A stretch of 64,000 nt of DNA. It comes from Prevotella sp. UBA4268. Its GTDB lineage: Bacteria > Bacteroidota > Bacteroidia > Bacteroidales > Bacteroidaceae. Where the stretch lies: the NCBI GenBank assembly GCA_002395135.1, contig DGWC01000055.1:73501-137500 (forward strand), read 5' to 3'. The notes below the pieces were generated by a model. It was not told the origin of the DNA. It saw only the letters and a list, made by a program, of their open reading frames with translations, and did not search any database. A program made the position numbers and the translations under genes. Shown one piece after another: positions 17,728-25,443 of this stretch (position 1 is its first letter; each line of letters begins with the position of its first letter).

Positions 17728-18561
17728 ATGAAACCAGATGTTTCCATTATTATACCTCTCTATAATAAAGAAAGGATTATTAAGCGTTCAATTATGAGTG
17801 TTCTTACCCAATCTCATAAGAATATAGAATTAATTATTGTGGATGACGGTTCAACGGACAATAGCACAGAAATTGTTAATAGTATAAAGGATAGTAGAAT
17901 TTCAATAATAGAACAAAAGAATAGTGGTCCTAGTTCTGCCAGAAATACAGGCATCAAACACTCAAAAGCAGATTGGATTGTCTTTCTGGATGCAGATGAT
18001 GAACTAGCAAGTTCTTCTATAGACTTGTTCTTAGAAAACCAAAGACTCCATCCTGAAGCAGATGTTATAGATGGAGGCACGATTATTCGGAATGGAGAGA
18101 ACTCATATGTTGTCACACATTCACGAAAAGGATATATGCATAATAATTTTAAGTGCTGGTTTAAAGGAGAACTGATGCCAGGTGCAGGCCATTCTATGTT
18201 TAGATCTTTAATTATAAAGGAAAACTTATATGATGAAGCATTACGTAGATATGAGGATGCGGAATTGCTATTTAGGCTATTGCATAATATAAAGATTTAT
18301 AAGATGGCGGAAATTGTATTGTATGTGAATACAGATTATTCTTCAGCGAGTTTAAAACGTGAAATTATTGATGAGGATTTTATTGGCCACCTGTCATTGA
18401 AAGGTAATATGTTTTGGAAAAAGATGTGTATGTTTAACCTTTTTCTTGAAAATAGGGATGTGTATCGTGATGATATGAAAATCTTATATCATAAATGGTA
18501 TTATAGATATGATTTGTTGTTTTTAAGAAAAGTATTAAAATTACTGCATGCATATTTATAG
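17728..18561 (+). CDS. GT2 family glycosyltransferase
   Basis: This is a GT-A fold transferase of 277 residues. DVSIIIPLYNKERIIKRS starts the domain, LIIVDDGSTDNS is the nucleotide-binding acid loop, SARNTGIKHSKADW follows, and VFLDADDEL holds the DxD. The ATG at 17728 was preferred to one at 17665, which would overlap the AT3 gene and adds a stretch unlike GT2 proteins. No membrane anchor is visible. The sugar specificity is unknown. Confidence 0.9.
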   Translation: MKPDVSIIIPLYNKERIIKRSIMSVLTQSHKNIELIIVDDGSTDNSTEIVNSIKDSRISIIEQKNSGPSSARNTGIKHSKADWIVFLDADDELASSSIDLFLENQRLHPEADVIDGGTIIRNGENSYVVTHSRKGYMHNNFKCWFKGELMPGAGHSMFRSLIIKENLYDEALRRYEDAELLFRLLHNIKIYKMAEIVLYVNTDYSSASLKREIIDEDFIGHLSLKGNMFWKKMCMFNLFLENRDVYRDDMKILYHKWYYRYDLLFLRKVLKLLHAYL

Positions 18562-18602
18562 CATGAGCATGTTTAGACAAACTTTAATGTTGTTTTTTTA
18601 TT

Positions 18603-19844
18603 ATGCGTATATTGATATGTTCAATGTCTCCAGCAAATTATAGTTGCGATCCCGGTTATAATGGGGCTGGATGGATTAATTCATTTCTAGCGGAGTTTGA
18701 AAAGCGTTCAGATTTGCAAGTAGCATGGGTGTTTAATGTACAGAATCCTATGCCAATAAGAGAGATAAATGGTACAAAGTACTATCCTGTATGTGACGTG
18801 AGAAAGTCTTTTTTTATGAGAATTAAAGGAGGGCTTTTTTTGAATGACATAGAATTCGATAAAGAGTTTTGGCCATATTACGTATCTGAGTACTTAAAAG
18901 TTATAGAAGATTTTCAACCAGATGTTATACATGTTTTTGGATCAGAGTATTATTATGGACTTGTCGCATCAGAAACGGAAATTCCTGTGTTTTTACACTT
19001 ACAAGGGGTTCTTTGTGAGTTATATAATGCATATTTCCCGCCAGGTGTTTCAAATGTGTCATATGTTCTGCAAGACTTAAATCCGTACAAAGTATATAAA
19101 CGATTGTCAGGTATTGCATGGTTGCGTAGAAATGCTTTTCGAGAGAAGGAAGTCTTCAAACGTGTTAAGTATTTTGTGGGTAGAACAGTATGGGATTATC
19201 GTATAACGAACGTTCTTAACCGAAATGCTGTTTATTATTATGGAAACGAATTGATGCGTCCTGTTTTTTATGAACCAATAGAGAAAAGAATACCGTCAAC
19301 ACTAACTATCACAACAACGTTGTCTGGAGCCATATTTAAGGGATTCGATCAAATTTTAAAGGTTGCAAGTATCTTAAAGAATGAATTGAGTTTAAGTTTT
19401 ATATGGAACGTATATGGCAATGTTTCTCCATCATTTGCAGAAAAGAATAATGGGCTTCGGTATACCGACTTGAACATAAATTTATATGGTATTGTGACTG
19501 AAGATATAATTAGAGATAGATTATTGTCTTCAACATTGTATTATCATCCCTCATATATGGAGAATTCTTCAAATAGCATTATTGAAGCACAGATGTCATC
19601 AACGACTCCAATTTGCCAGTATGTAGGAGGTCTTCCTTCTTTGATTAAAGATGGTGAAGATGGATTCCTAGTTCCTGCAAATGATCCTTATCAGGTTGCT
19701 TTTTTAATTCGGTATTTATATGAAAATCCTGAAGTAAACATGCAGATTGGGCAGAATGCTCGAGAGAGGGTAATAAAAGAACATGACCCTAAGTCGATTG
19801 TTGATGATTTGTTAGACATATATGAAAGTGTAATAAAAAAATAG
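18603..19844 (+). CDS. GT4 family glycosyltransferase
   Basis: This GT-B fold transferase has 413 residues. The N-terminal half opens with MRILICSMSPANYSCDPGYN and the C-terminal half holds the group-1 pattern: SGAIFKGFDQILKVASIL, then YYHPSYMENSSNSIIEAQMS and GGLPSLIKDGEDGFLVP. The E-x7-E type motif in the C-terminal domain is present (ENSSNSIIEAQ). GT4 enzymes retain the anomeric configuration and use many NDP-sugars, so the donor is not predictable. It is separated from the preceding GT2 by 41 bp. Confidence 0.9.
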   Translation: MRILICSMSPANYSCDPGYNGAGWINSFLAEFEKRSDLQVAWVFNVQNPMPIREINGTKYYPVCDVRKSFFMRIKGGLFLNDIEFDKEFWPYYVSEYLKVIEDFQPDVIHVFGSEYYYGLVASETEIPVFLHLQGVLCELYNAYFPPGVSNVSYVLQDLNPYKVYKRLSGIAWLRRNAFREKEVFKRVKYFVGRTVWDYRITNVLNRNAVYYYGNELMRPVFYEPIEKRIPSTLTITTTLSGAIFKGFDQILKVASILKNELSLSFIWNVYGNVSPSFAEKNNGLRYTDLNINLYGIVTEDIIRDRLLSSTLYYHPSYMENSSNSIIEAQMSSTTPICQYVGGLPSLIKDGEDGFLVPANDPYQVAFLIRYLYENPEVNMQIGQNARERVIKEHDPKSIVDDLLDIYESVIKK

Positions 19845-19877
19845 TATATTTGTTGTCACGTTAGATGGTTTATTATT

Positions 19878-20969
19878 ATGAATGTTAAGGTTTTTGCTTT
19901 TTATCTTCCACAGTTTTATCCATTCCATGAGAATGATGAGTGGTGGGGAAAAGGATTTACTGAGTGGACAAACGTTGGGAAGGCGAAAAAACTTTTCAAA
20001 GGACATAATCAACCTCGCATTCCTGCAGATTTGGGATATTATGATTTACGCTTGCCAATCGTTAGGGAGCAACAGGCAGAATTGGCTAAAGAGGCTGGGG
20101 TTACGGCTTTCTGTTATTGGCATTATTGGTTCGGAAATGGGCGTCGGCTGTTAGCAGATGTGTTTCAAGAAGTTTTAGAGAGTGGAAAGCCAGATTTCCC
20201 GTTCTGCTTGGCTTGGGCAAATCATACTTGGAAAGCCGTTGGATGTACGGCTGGGAACGAGTCCCCAGAGGTGTTGATGGAGCAGACATACCCTGGAATA
20301 GAAGATGAGAGAATGCATTTTGAGTTTCTACTGAAGGCATTCCGGGATGAAAGATATGTCAGAGTTGATGGAAAACCGTTCTTGTTCGTTTTTGATGCAA
20401 AGAGTATACCAGAAGAGTATATTCGAAATTTTAAGAAGTGGACTATAGAAGCAGGCTTTCCTGGATTATATTTATCAGGAAACAAGCCAGACAATATGAC
20501 CAAACAAGAATTGCTGGACAAGGGCTTTGATTCTGTGACGTATGGAAGATTGGGATTACATGCGCCAGACTCTAAAGTAAAAGAATTCCTGCTGAAAGTA
20601 CGGAATCGCTTTTTGTCATATTATAAACGGAGACCTCCTCATGTTTATGATTATAAAAAAGAGTTTCATGGCTTCATTAATGAGGACATTGATAAAGAAA
20701 TTGATGTCATCCCTCAATTATATCCCCAGTGGGATCATTCGCCAAGAACAGGTCCAAAAGGTAATATATACATCAATAGTGAACCTGAATACTTTGAAGA
20801 ACATGTAAAGGAGGCATTAAATGCAATCAAGGACAAGCCAGAAGAATACCAGATTCTGCTACTCAAATCATGGAATGAGTGGGCAGAAGGTAATTACATG
20901 GAACCAGATTTGAAGTATGGGAAAGGTTTTATTCAAGCATTAAGAAAAGCGTTGGATGAGTTTAAATAG
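19878..20969 (+). CDS. WbsX-type glycosyltransferase / GH99-like protein
   Basis: The 363-residue protein begins KVFAFYLPQFYPFHENDEWW and continues with GKGFTEWTNVGKAKKLF and GVTAFCYWHYWFGNGRRLL, which are hallmarks of the WbsX family of O-antigen and capsule loci. The C-terminal KSWNEWAEGNYMEPD is also conserved. The fold is related to GH99 endo-acting glycosidases, yet these proteins are found in biosynthetic clusters and are generally annotated as glycosyltransferases. The actual reaction is uncertain. The gene is somewhat less AT-rich than its upstream neighbours. The following acyltransferase gene overlaps it by 14 bp. Confidence 0.88.
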   Translation: MNVKVFAFYLPQFYPFHENDEWWGKGFTEWTNVGKAKKLFKGHNQPRIPADLGYYDLRLPIVREQQAELAKEAGVTAFCYWHYWFGNGRRLLADVFQEVLESGKPDFPFCLAWANHTWKAVGCTAGNESPEVLMEQTYPGIEDERMHFEFLLKAFRDERYVRVDGKPFLFVFDAKSIPEEYIRNFKKWTIEAGFPGLYLSGNKPDNMTKQELLDKGFDSVTYGRLGLHAPDSKVKEFLLKVRNRFLSYYKRRPPHVYDYKKEFHGFINEDIDKEIDVIPQLYPQWDHSPRTGPKGNIYINSEPEYFEEHVKEALNAIKDKPEEYQILLLKSWNEWAEGNYMEPDLKYGKGFIQALRKALDEFK

Positions 20970-21576
20970 AGTGTTATTTGTTGTTCTGCGGATTGCAAGT
21001 AAGAATGCATTAGTTGGTTTTATAAACAAGTGCATACGAAGAATCCGATATTTGTATGTCATGTCACAGGTAATGAGTATTGGGGAACGGGTCAGTTTTT
21101 GCTCTGTGAAGTATCTTGTTGGAGGAGAATATATTAGCATAGGAGATGATTGTTGTTTTGGGTATGATTTGTATTTAACAGCATGGCATGTTGGAGACAG
21201 GAACCCAGTGTTGAAAATTGGGAACAACTGTTCATTTGGCTCATGGAACCACATCTCTTGTTCAAATAGAGTCGAAATAGGAGATGGCTTATTAACAGGA
21301 AAATGGGTGACGATAGTGGATAATTCACATGGGAGTACAGATTATGATAGCATGCAGATTCAGCCATGGAGTCGTCCTGTTCTATCTAAAGGACCAATTT
21401 TAATTGGCAAAAATGTGTGGATAGGTGATAAGGCAACAGTTTTGCCAGGAGTAAGCATCGGTGATGGAGTTGTGATTGCGGCTAATTCTGTAGTGACGAG
21501 CAGCATACCTGCATATTCTGTTGCTGCTGGTAATCCTGCAAGAGTAATAAGGACCAATAGTTGTGATGATAAATAA
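20956..21576 (+). CDS. Hexapeptide-repeat acyltransferase (LbH family)
   Basis: This 206-residue protein has a C-terminal left-handed beta-helix built of hexapeptides (GPILIGKNVWIGDKATVLPG, then VSIGDGVVIAANSVVT) and the conserved end SVAAGNPARVIR. The His-containing loop VDNSHGSTDYDS is the usual catalytic region of sugar O-acetyltransferases. The N-terminal 40 residues are basic and hydrophobic. It probably acetylates a sugar of the glycan. The start overlaps the WbsX gene by 14 bp. Confidence 0.87.
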   Translation: MSLNRVLFVVLRIASKNALVGFINKCIRRIRYLYVMSQVMSIGERVSFCSVKYLVGGEYISIGDDCCFGYDLYLTAWHVGDRNPVLKIGNNCSFGSWNHISCSNRVEIGDGLLTGKWVTIVDNSHGSTDYDSMQIQPWSRPVLSKGPILIGKNVWIGDKATVLPGVSIGDGVVIAANSVVTSSIPAYSVAAGNPARVIRTNSCDDK

Positions 21577-21709
21577 TTAAATGTTTAATTGTTTAGAAAG
21601 TGCTTCCCATTTTGTGGGGCGTGGACGGAATTTGGAGTTGATATATTTAGTACATGTCTTTTGACTATGTATCAGGAACGTTGTTAGGCTATTTACTTTT
21701 TCTATTATC

Positions 21710-22309
21710 ATGTTTTCTATAAATAATCTAAGATTTAAATATTACAAGTGGTTTAACCGTTGGTATTTCCGCTACAAAGGGATTCAATTCGGAGACAGGC
21801 TGCAGGTATATAATAAAGTGTACGTCACAGGCGCAAGAGGAAGAATCTCAATTGGGGATCATTTCACTTTGACTAGTGGCGATTGTATAAATCCTATCTG
21901 CCGTAATCTCCGGGCGTGTGTTCATCTTGGTAGTCCTAAAGCAATTATCACTATTGGAGACAATGTGGGGATGAGTTCACCATGTATATGGATTAGTGAG
22001 CGGCTGACTATTGGCAATCATGTGAATATTGGTGGCAACTGCATGATTATGGACACTGATGTGCATGAGATTGATTATTTGGCACGTCGTGGTGAGAATG
22101 TATTAAATCAGAATTCACCCCAAGCAACAGTGCAAAGTGCACCTGTAACGATTGAGGAAGACGTGTGGATTGGTGCAAATTGTCAGATACTGAAGGGTGT
22201 CACCATTGGTGCAAGGAGCGTAATCGGTGCTGGCAGTGTGGTGACAAAGAGTATTCCTGCTGATTGCATTGCGGCGGGAAATCCATGCAGGGTGGTGAGA
22301 GAATTGTAG
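21710..22309 (+). CDS. Hexapeptide-repeat acyltransferase (LbH family)
   Basis: This 199-residue left-handed beta-helix acyltransferase contains ITIGDNVGMSSPCIWI, LTIGNHVNIGGNCMIMDTDVH with a probable catalytic His, VTIEEDVWIGANCQILKG and the terminal CIAAGNPCRVVREL. It is the last gene of the glycan locus. A 133-bp AT-rich gap without a clear promoter precedes it. Its base composition is closer to the flanking chromosome than to the central glycan genes. Confidence 0.88.
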   Translation: MFSINNLRFKYYKWFNRWYFRYKGIQFGDRLQVYNKVYVTGARGRISIGDHFTLTSGDCINPICRNLRACVHLGSPKAIITIGDNVGMSSPCIWISERLTIGNHVNIGGNCMIMDTDVHEIDYLARRGENVLNQNSPQATVQSAPVTIEEDVWIGANCQILKGVTIGARSVIGAGSVVTKSIPADCIAAGNPCRVVREL

Positions 22310-22387
22310 TTTATGTGAGCAGTGTTTTATGTGAGGTGTCCCTTGGAAACTTAATCGTGGTTGGGCAGGGGATATGAAATAAAGAAA

Positions 22388-22420
22388 ACGGAGGCGGATC
22401 CATCAAGGATTCGCCTCCGT
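22388..22420 (-). terminator. Terminator of the HU-smalltalk transcript (possibly bidirectional)
   Basis: Arms ACGGAGGCGGATCC (22388-22401) and GGATTCGCCTCCGT (22407-22420) pair almost perfectly around a 5-nt loop. Read on the minus strand it is followed by TTTTCTTTATTT, and it lies just after the smalltalk stop. On the plus strand it also closes the glycan locus, with only a short T-run. Confidence 0.85.
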
Positions 22421-22424
22421 CATT

Positions 22425-22526
22425 TTAGAGATTAAAAGTGTTCATTGCTGCCTGAGTACCCAGGACACCGAGGATTGCGGTGAGAATGGCTATGATGAGT
22501 TTGAGGATAAATTTCCAAGTCTTCAT
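22425..22526 (-). CDS. Smalltalk-family small protein (33 aa)
   Basis: The minus strand encodes a 33-residue peptide from the ATG at 22526 to TAA at 22425. It begins MKTWKFILKLIIAILTAILG and ends in TQAAMNTFNL. It has two basic residues at the front and one hydrophobic helix. This matches the 'smalltalk' protein family of Bacteroidota, which is typically found directly downstream of an HU-related DNA-binding gene, as here (12-bp gap). The function is unknown, and a membrane-associated peptide is the natural reading. Confidence 0.88.
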   Translation of the reverse strand: MKTWKFILKLIIAILTAILGVLGTQAAMNTFNL

Positions 22527-22538
22527 TGCCGTTGTTTG

Positions 22539-23003
22539 TTATGGATTCTCGGTGGTTCCCTCTTCGCCGTTGCCGTCCTCATCATCAAAGCCGGCATTCT
22601 TTGGGGCTTGCTGCATGTGACAACCTGTGAGGAAGGCCTTGGTGCGCTTCTTGTTGGAATCGGCTTTTGTCTCTGGAGTGAAGTTTACATGGAGACTTTT
22701 CACATTCTCTGTAATAGAGAATTTCTTGGGAGACTCGGCGCAGGTGCTCTTGATTCCAATCTTGAAGGAGCCGAAACCGTTGAGTTTGACACGGTGGGAA
22801 GCCTGCAACTCATCCTGCATTACCTCTACCAGTTCGGTGAGCACTGCCAGCACATCTGAGCGTTTTGCCGTGCAGTTGCGCTGAATACGGTCGGCGAGCA
22901 TGTTCAGATCGGTGGTCTGTGTCATCACGGCCTTGATGTAATACTGGCCATGTGTCTTGCTCTTCTCGTTGTTGTTTTTTGTAAAACGATATAAAACTGC
23001 CAT
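22539..23003 (-). CDS. HU-related DNA-binding protein
   Basis: This 154-residue HU/IHF-like protein belongs to the divergent Bacteroidota group. The region MLADRIQRNCTAKRSDVLAV begins the dimerisation helices, and HRVKLNGFGSFKIGIKS contains the G-F-G-S-F strand of HU proteins. The start at 23003 (MAVLYRFTKNNNEKSK) fits the family. An earlier in-frame start at 23087 falls within the promoter. The C-terminal extension of about 50 residues (after VNFTPET) is charged and ends in an acidic tail DDEDGNGEEGTTENP. It probably binds DNA non-specifically. It shares a transcript with smalltalk. Confidence 0.88.
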   Translation of the reverse strand: MAVLYRFTKNNNEKSKTHGQYYIKAVMTQTTDLNMLADRIQRNCTAKRSDVLAVLTELVEVMQDELQASHRVKLNGFGSFKIGIKSTCAESPKKFSITENVKSLHVNFTPETKADSNKKRTKAFLTGCHMQQAPKNAGFDDEDGNGEEGTTENP

Positions 23004-23084
23004 TTCTTTTAATTTTTTTGTTAAACTTTTGGTTATCATTCTCGTGTCGCTGAACTTGATGCATCTTTGTTCCTTTTGACGTTG

Positions 23085-23117
23085 CAAAGATACAAAATTC
23101 GAGAGGGTGTTTCCAAA
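23085..23117 (-). promoter_or_regulatory. Promoter of the HU-related gene
   Basis: On the minus strand TATCTTTG (23085-23092) is preceded after 21 bp by TTTG (23114-23117). The start codon at 23003 is about 75 nt downstream of the expected start of transcription. Confidence 0.75.
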
Positions 23118-23158
23118 TTATTGCCATTTGCTCTCAGACACAATGAGGGGAGACGAGA

Positions 23159-23228
23159 TGGGGCTTAAACAGATAAGGCTTTAAGGGCAAATTGGGCTAA
23201 TCAGATAAATAGGGCTGATAGAGTTGAA
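23159..23228. repeat. Degenerate 9-bp tandem repeats (first locus)
   Basis: Successive 9-mers AGGGCAAAT, TGGGCTAAT, CAGATAAAT and AGGGCTGAT run from 23184 to 23219, with weaker units on both sides. The same kind of 9-bp unit occurs at 26259-26339. Confidence 0.7.
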
Positions 23229-23257
23229 AGCGGCGGGGAAGGCTGGGGCGGTATTTA

Positions 23258-23479
23258 TCAATGCCATACTAGGGGGCTTGTGTGCCACTCGCTGGCTGTG
23301 ATTTCCCTCATGCGACGCTCTTCGTAATAGATGCGGTCGTACATCTGGTATTTGCATCGACGGCATACGTGGCGGTATGTTCCGCTCTTCAGTTTCTGGA
23401 ACTCACTGACGGGTTTTACCTGTCCGCAGCAGCGGCACGTGAGTTCTGTGGCGTGCCGCTGCCAGTAGTCGTATTTCAT
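23258..23479 (-). CDS. Small zinc-ribbon protein of unknown function
   Basis: This is a 73-residue basic protein. TCRCCGQVKPVSEFQKLKSG followed by YRHVCRRCKYQMYD supplies two Cys pairs (C-x-C-C and C-x-x-C), the arrangement of a small zinc ribbon. The C-terminal part is Tyr/Arg/Glu-rich. It starts 10 bp after the M15 peptidase gene, so the two are probably co-transcribed. I do not recognise a named family. DNA or RNA binding is a reasonable guess from the fold only. Confidence 0.6.
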   Translation of the reverse strand: MKYDYWQRHATELTCRCCGQVKPVSEFQKLKSGTYRHVCRRCKYQMYDRIYYEERRMREITASEWHTSPLVWH

Positions 23480-23489
23480 TTTGGTGTGT

Positions 23490-23954
23490 TTATTTCCAGT
23501 TTGCCTTATAGTTGCGGATGGCCATGTGGCGGTTTAACGTGGTTCTGATCTTGGTGCTTACGTGTATCCATGCAGCCCCGTTTCTGTTGTATTCGAAAAG
23601 CAACTGGTCGAAATCGCAGTGGGTGAGGATGAAGTCAAAATAGCGAATGCCTTCTTCGATGTCGCGGATGTGGATGTCGGCAGCCTCGCCGAGCATGTGC
23701 TGCGATGCTCCTACGCCGTGGACGGCCTCATTGAGTGCAGGGCATCGATATCCGCTGTTGATGAAGATGGGGCCGAACTGGTTGCGCAAGGGCTGCAACA
23801 CGGTATTGCATAGGTTGCGCAAGTTCATGATATGGCAGTGCAACGGGATGTTTACAATGCCTAATTTCTGTGCGGTGGCGCTTTTGACCATCTCACCGAG
23901 TGTGAAGTTCTCTGACAGATGCATGTCTGTGTCAATCAAATTCTTTTTCATCAT
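23490..23954 (-). CDS. M15-family peptidase (D-Ala-D-Ala carboxypeptidase/endolysin-like)
   Basis: This 154-residue protein has no signal peptide. The N-terminus (HLSENFTLGEMVKSATAQK) is the usual lead of the Peptidase_M15_3 group. INSGYRCPALNEAVHGVGAS and QHMLGEAADIHI hold the zinc-binding H-x6-D pattern, and AAWIHVS supplies the last His. Members cut D-Ala-containing peptides of peptidoglycan and are common in phages and mobile elements as lysins. Without a signal peptide its route to the cell wall is unclear. It shares a transcript with the zinc-ribbon gene. Confidence 0.85.
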   Translation of the reverse strand: MMKKNLIDTDMHLSENFTLGEMVKSATAQKLGIVNIPLHCHIMNLRNLCNTVLQPLRNQFGPIFINSGYRCPALNEAVHGVGASQHMLGEAADIHIRDIEEGIRYFDFILTHCDFDQLLFEYNRNGAAWIHVSTKIRTTLNRHMAIRNYKANWK

Positions 23955-24071
23955 TGTTCCTTTCTATACTTTTAGAGTTTGTTATTGCGTTGGGCTGTCA
24001 CGCTGCTGATGAGTCTGCGCAGTCACTTATCGTTGTGGCGTGGGGCCTTTCGCTGTTTTAATATGTCGCTG

Positions 24072-24103
24072 CAAAAGTATGGAAAAGACTGTTTGATGAC
24101 AAA
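24072..24103 (-). promoter_or_regulatory. Promoter of the M15 peptidase transcript
   Basis: On the minus strand TTTG (24100-24103), a 20-bp spacer and TACTTTTG (24072-24079) match the Bacteroidota consensus. The predicted leader to the start at 23954 is about 110 nt. Confidence 0.75.
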
Positions 24104-24180
24104 GAGTTGCAAGAGTTGCGTAATAAAAATATTTTCGGATGTTTGCTATTTGTCTTGATATGAATAGGTTACATTCATGA

Positions 24181-24225
24181 AAATAAAATGCTTCTGCAAC
24201 TTTCGTATGTCAAAAAGTTGCAGAA
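24181..24225 (-). terminator. Terminator overlapping the end of the coiled-coil gene
   Basis: Perfect 12-bp arms TTCTGCAACTTT (24192-24203) and AAAGTTGCAGAA (24214-24225) form a hairpin on the minus strand, followed by a TTTTATTTT tract at 24181-24190. The stop codon at 24210-24212 sits in the loop, so the last sense codons form one arm. Confidence 0.8.
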
Positions 24226-25040
24226 ACCTTGTGTTCTTCGGTATATTTAATTGCCGCTCGGCGTATGGTTTCGCGGAGGCTGTCATAACAGATGCTGGTG
24301 AGCGGTCCATGGTTTCCCCTTCTCAGTTTGACATTCTGTTTGATATATTGCGCCATTGCCGGAATGACTCCTTTCCGTTTTGAGACAATTGCCCTGCGCT
24401 GAGTGCTGTTCATGATCTCGAGCATCACCCTGATGAACTCGCTCAGGAACTGTGCTGTTACCACGATTTGCCGCTTTTGGGGGTTGTCGGGTTGTGCGAC
24501 CACGGCCAGATGGTTGCTCTTCATCAATGTGGATATGCTCTTGTGGATGCGGTCTCGATCGTTCTTTTCCTTGCTGATATAAACTGACAGTGTATCGCAA
24601 ATCAGTTTGAGATCTGCCCCGTCGGGTTGGCTCTCTACATTCGCAGGCTTGTTATAGGCGACAGATTCTAAGTAGTTCTCCAGTTCGCTTATTCTCTTTG
24701 TCAGGATGTCGATGGTTGCGGATTGTTTGTGTATGCTCTCCCTGAGTTGGCTGTTATCATCTTCCAACCGTTGGATGTGGGTGTCTTGTATACTGATGAT
24801 ATGGCCTTGCTGTTGGATGGTATTTTCTTTCTGCTGGATAGTTTCCTTTTGTTGACTGATTACTTCGTTCTTTTGTGCGATGATGTCGTGATAATGCTGT
24901 ACTAATTGTTTGAGGTCCTCGTTGCTGATGGCATGCGCTGTGCTGCTGGTATCGGTGGTGCCGATATCAGAGACATTCTGTGGATGGGGGGATGGAGCAC
25001 CCAAAGGAACGTCGTCTCCGTTTTCCTTGCGCTTACACAT
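24210..25040 (-). CDS. Coiled-coil protein of unknown function
   Basis: This 276-residue protein is not recognised. The first 40 residues are Pro/Ser/Thr-rich. Residues about 45-120 are a long coiled coil with repeated glutamine-rich heptads (QQKETIQQKENTIQQQ) and a terminal leucine pattern (RISELENYLESV). The C-terminal half is basic and helical (QFLSEFIRVMLEIMN, then RRAIVSKRKGVIPAMAQYIK) and could bind nucleic acid. No signal peptide or membrane helix is present. It is a single-gene unit with its own terminator and a likely -7 box at 25275-25282. Its neighbours (HU-related protein, M15 peptidase, zinc-ribbon protein) suggest an accessory module. Confidence 0.7.
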   Translation of the reverse strand: MCKRKENGDDVPLGAPSPHPQNVSDIGTTDTSSTAHAISNEDLKQLVQHYHDIIAQKNEVISQQKETIQQKENTIQQQGHIISIQDTHIQRLEDDNSQLRESIHKQSATIDILTKRISELENYLESVAYNKPANVESQPDGADLKLICDTLSVYISKEKNDRDRIHKSISTLMKSNHLAVVAQPDNPQKRQIVVTAQFLSEFIRVMLEIMNSTQRRAIVSKRKGVIPAMAQYIKQNVKLRRGNHGPLTSICYDSLRETIRRAAIKYTEEHKVSATF

Positions 25041-25443
25041 ACACTGATGCGTTTGAGGTTGCTGTTTTTTGTTGTCTTATTATTCATTTGTTTTAATGAA
25101 ACCAGCCCCATCGTAAATCTTTGTTTATGATGAGCCGATTACTTAAGGATGCTTGCAAGAAGCATTGAGTTTGAACTTGGATGTGAGATAGCACCTTTAT
25201 TTGTGTGATTCTGTTAGATGCAGATTTGTTTTAGTATACAATCTTCGTTTCACATATCCTGCCATTTTCTTATGCAAAGTTAAGAATTAAATCGATACGT
25301 AATACTTGTTTTTAGATATTTTAACATCAAATTGTTGGAAATAATAAAAATAGCATACGTCTATGTATGCTATTTGATTACACATTGAGCGGTGCGTTAA
25401 GGCGGCTTCGTCGTGTTCTTCGGTGGGTACTGCCTGCGTTTTT
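25041..25443. other. Intergenic region between coiled-coil gene and nudC
   Basis: This 403-bp gap holds a minus-strand TAACTTTG box (25275-25282) as candidate promoter of the coiled-coil gene and the nudC terminator at 25348-25375. I see no gene in it. Confidence 0.7.
25348..25375 (-). terminator. Terminator of nudC
   Basis: AAATAGCATAC (25348-25358) and GTATGCTATTT (25365-25375) are perfect arms around 6 nt. On the minus strand the stem is followed by TTTATTATTT. Confidence 0.8.

Noticed and set aside
10268..22309. Mobile element
   Set aside because: The base composition suggests transfer, but no integrase, transposase, attachment repeat or tRNA is visible at either border.
24210..25040. 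SMC- or phage-tape-measure-type protein
   Set aside because: The coiled coil is too short and no ATPase or tail-gene context exists, so the protein is left as unknown.
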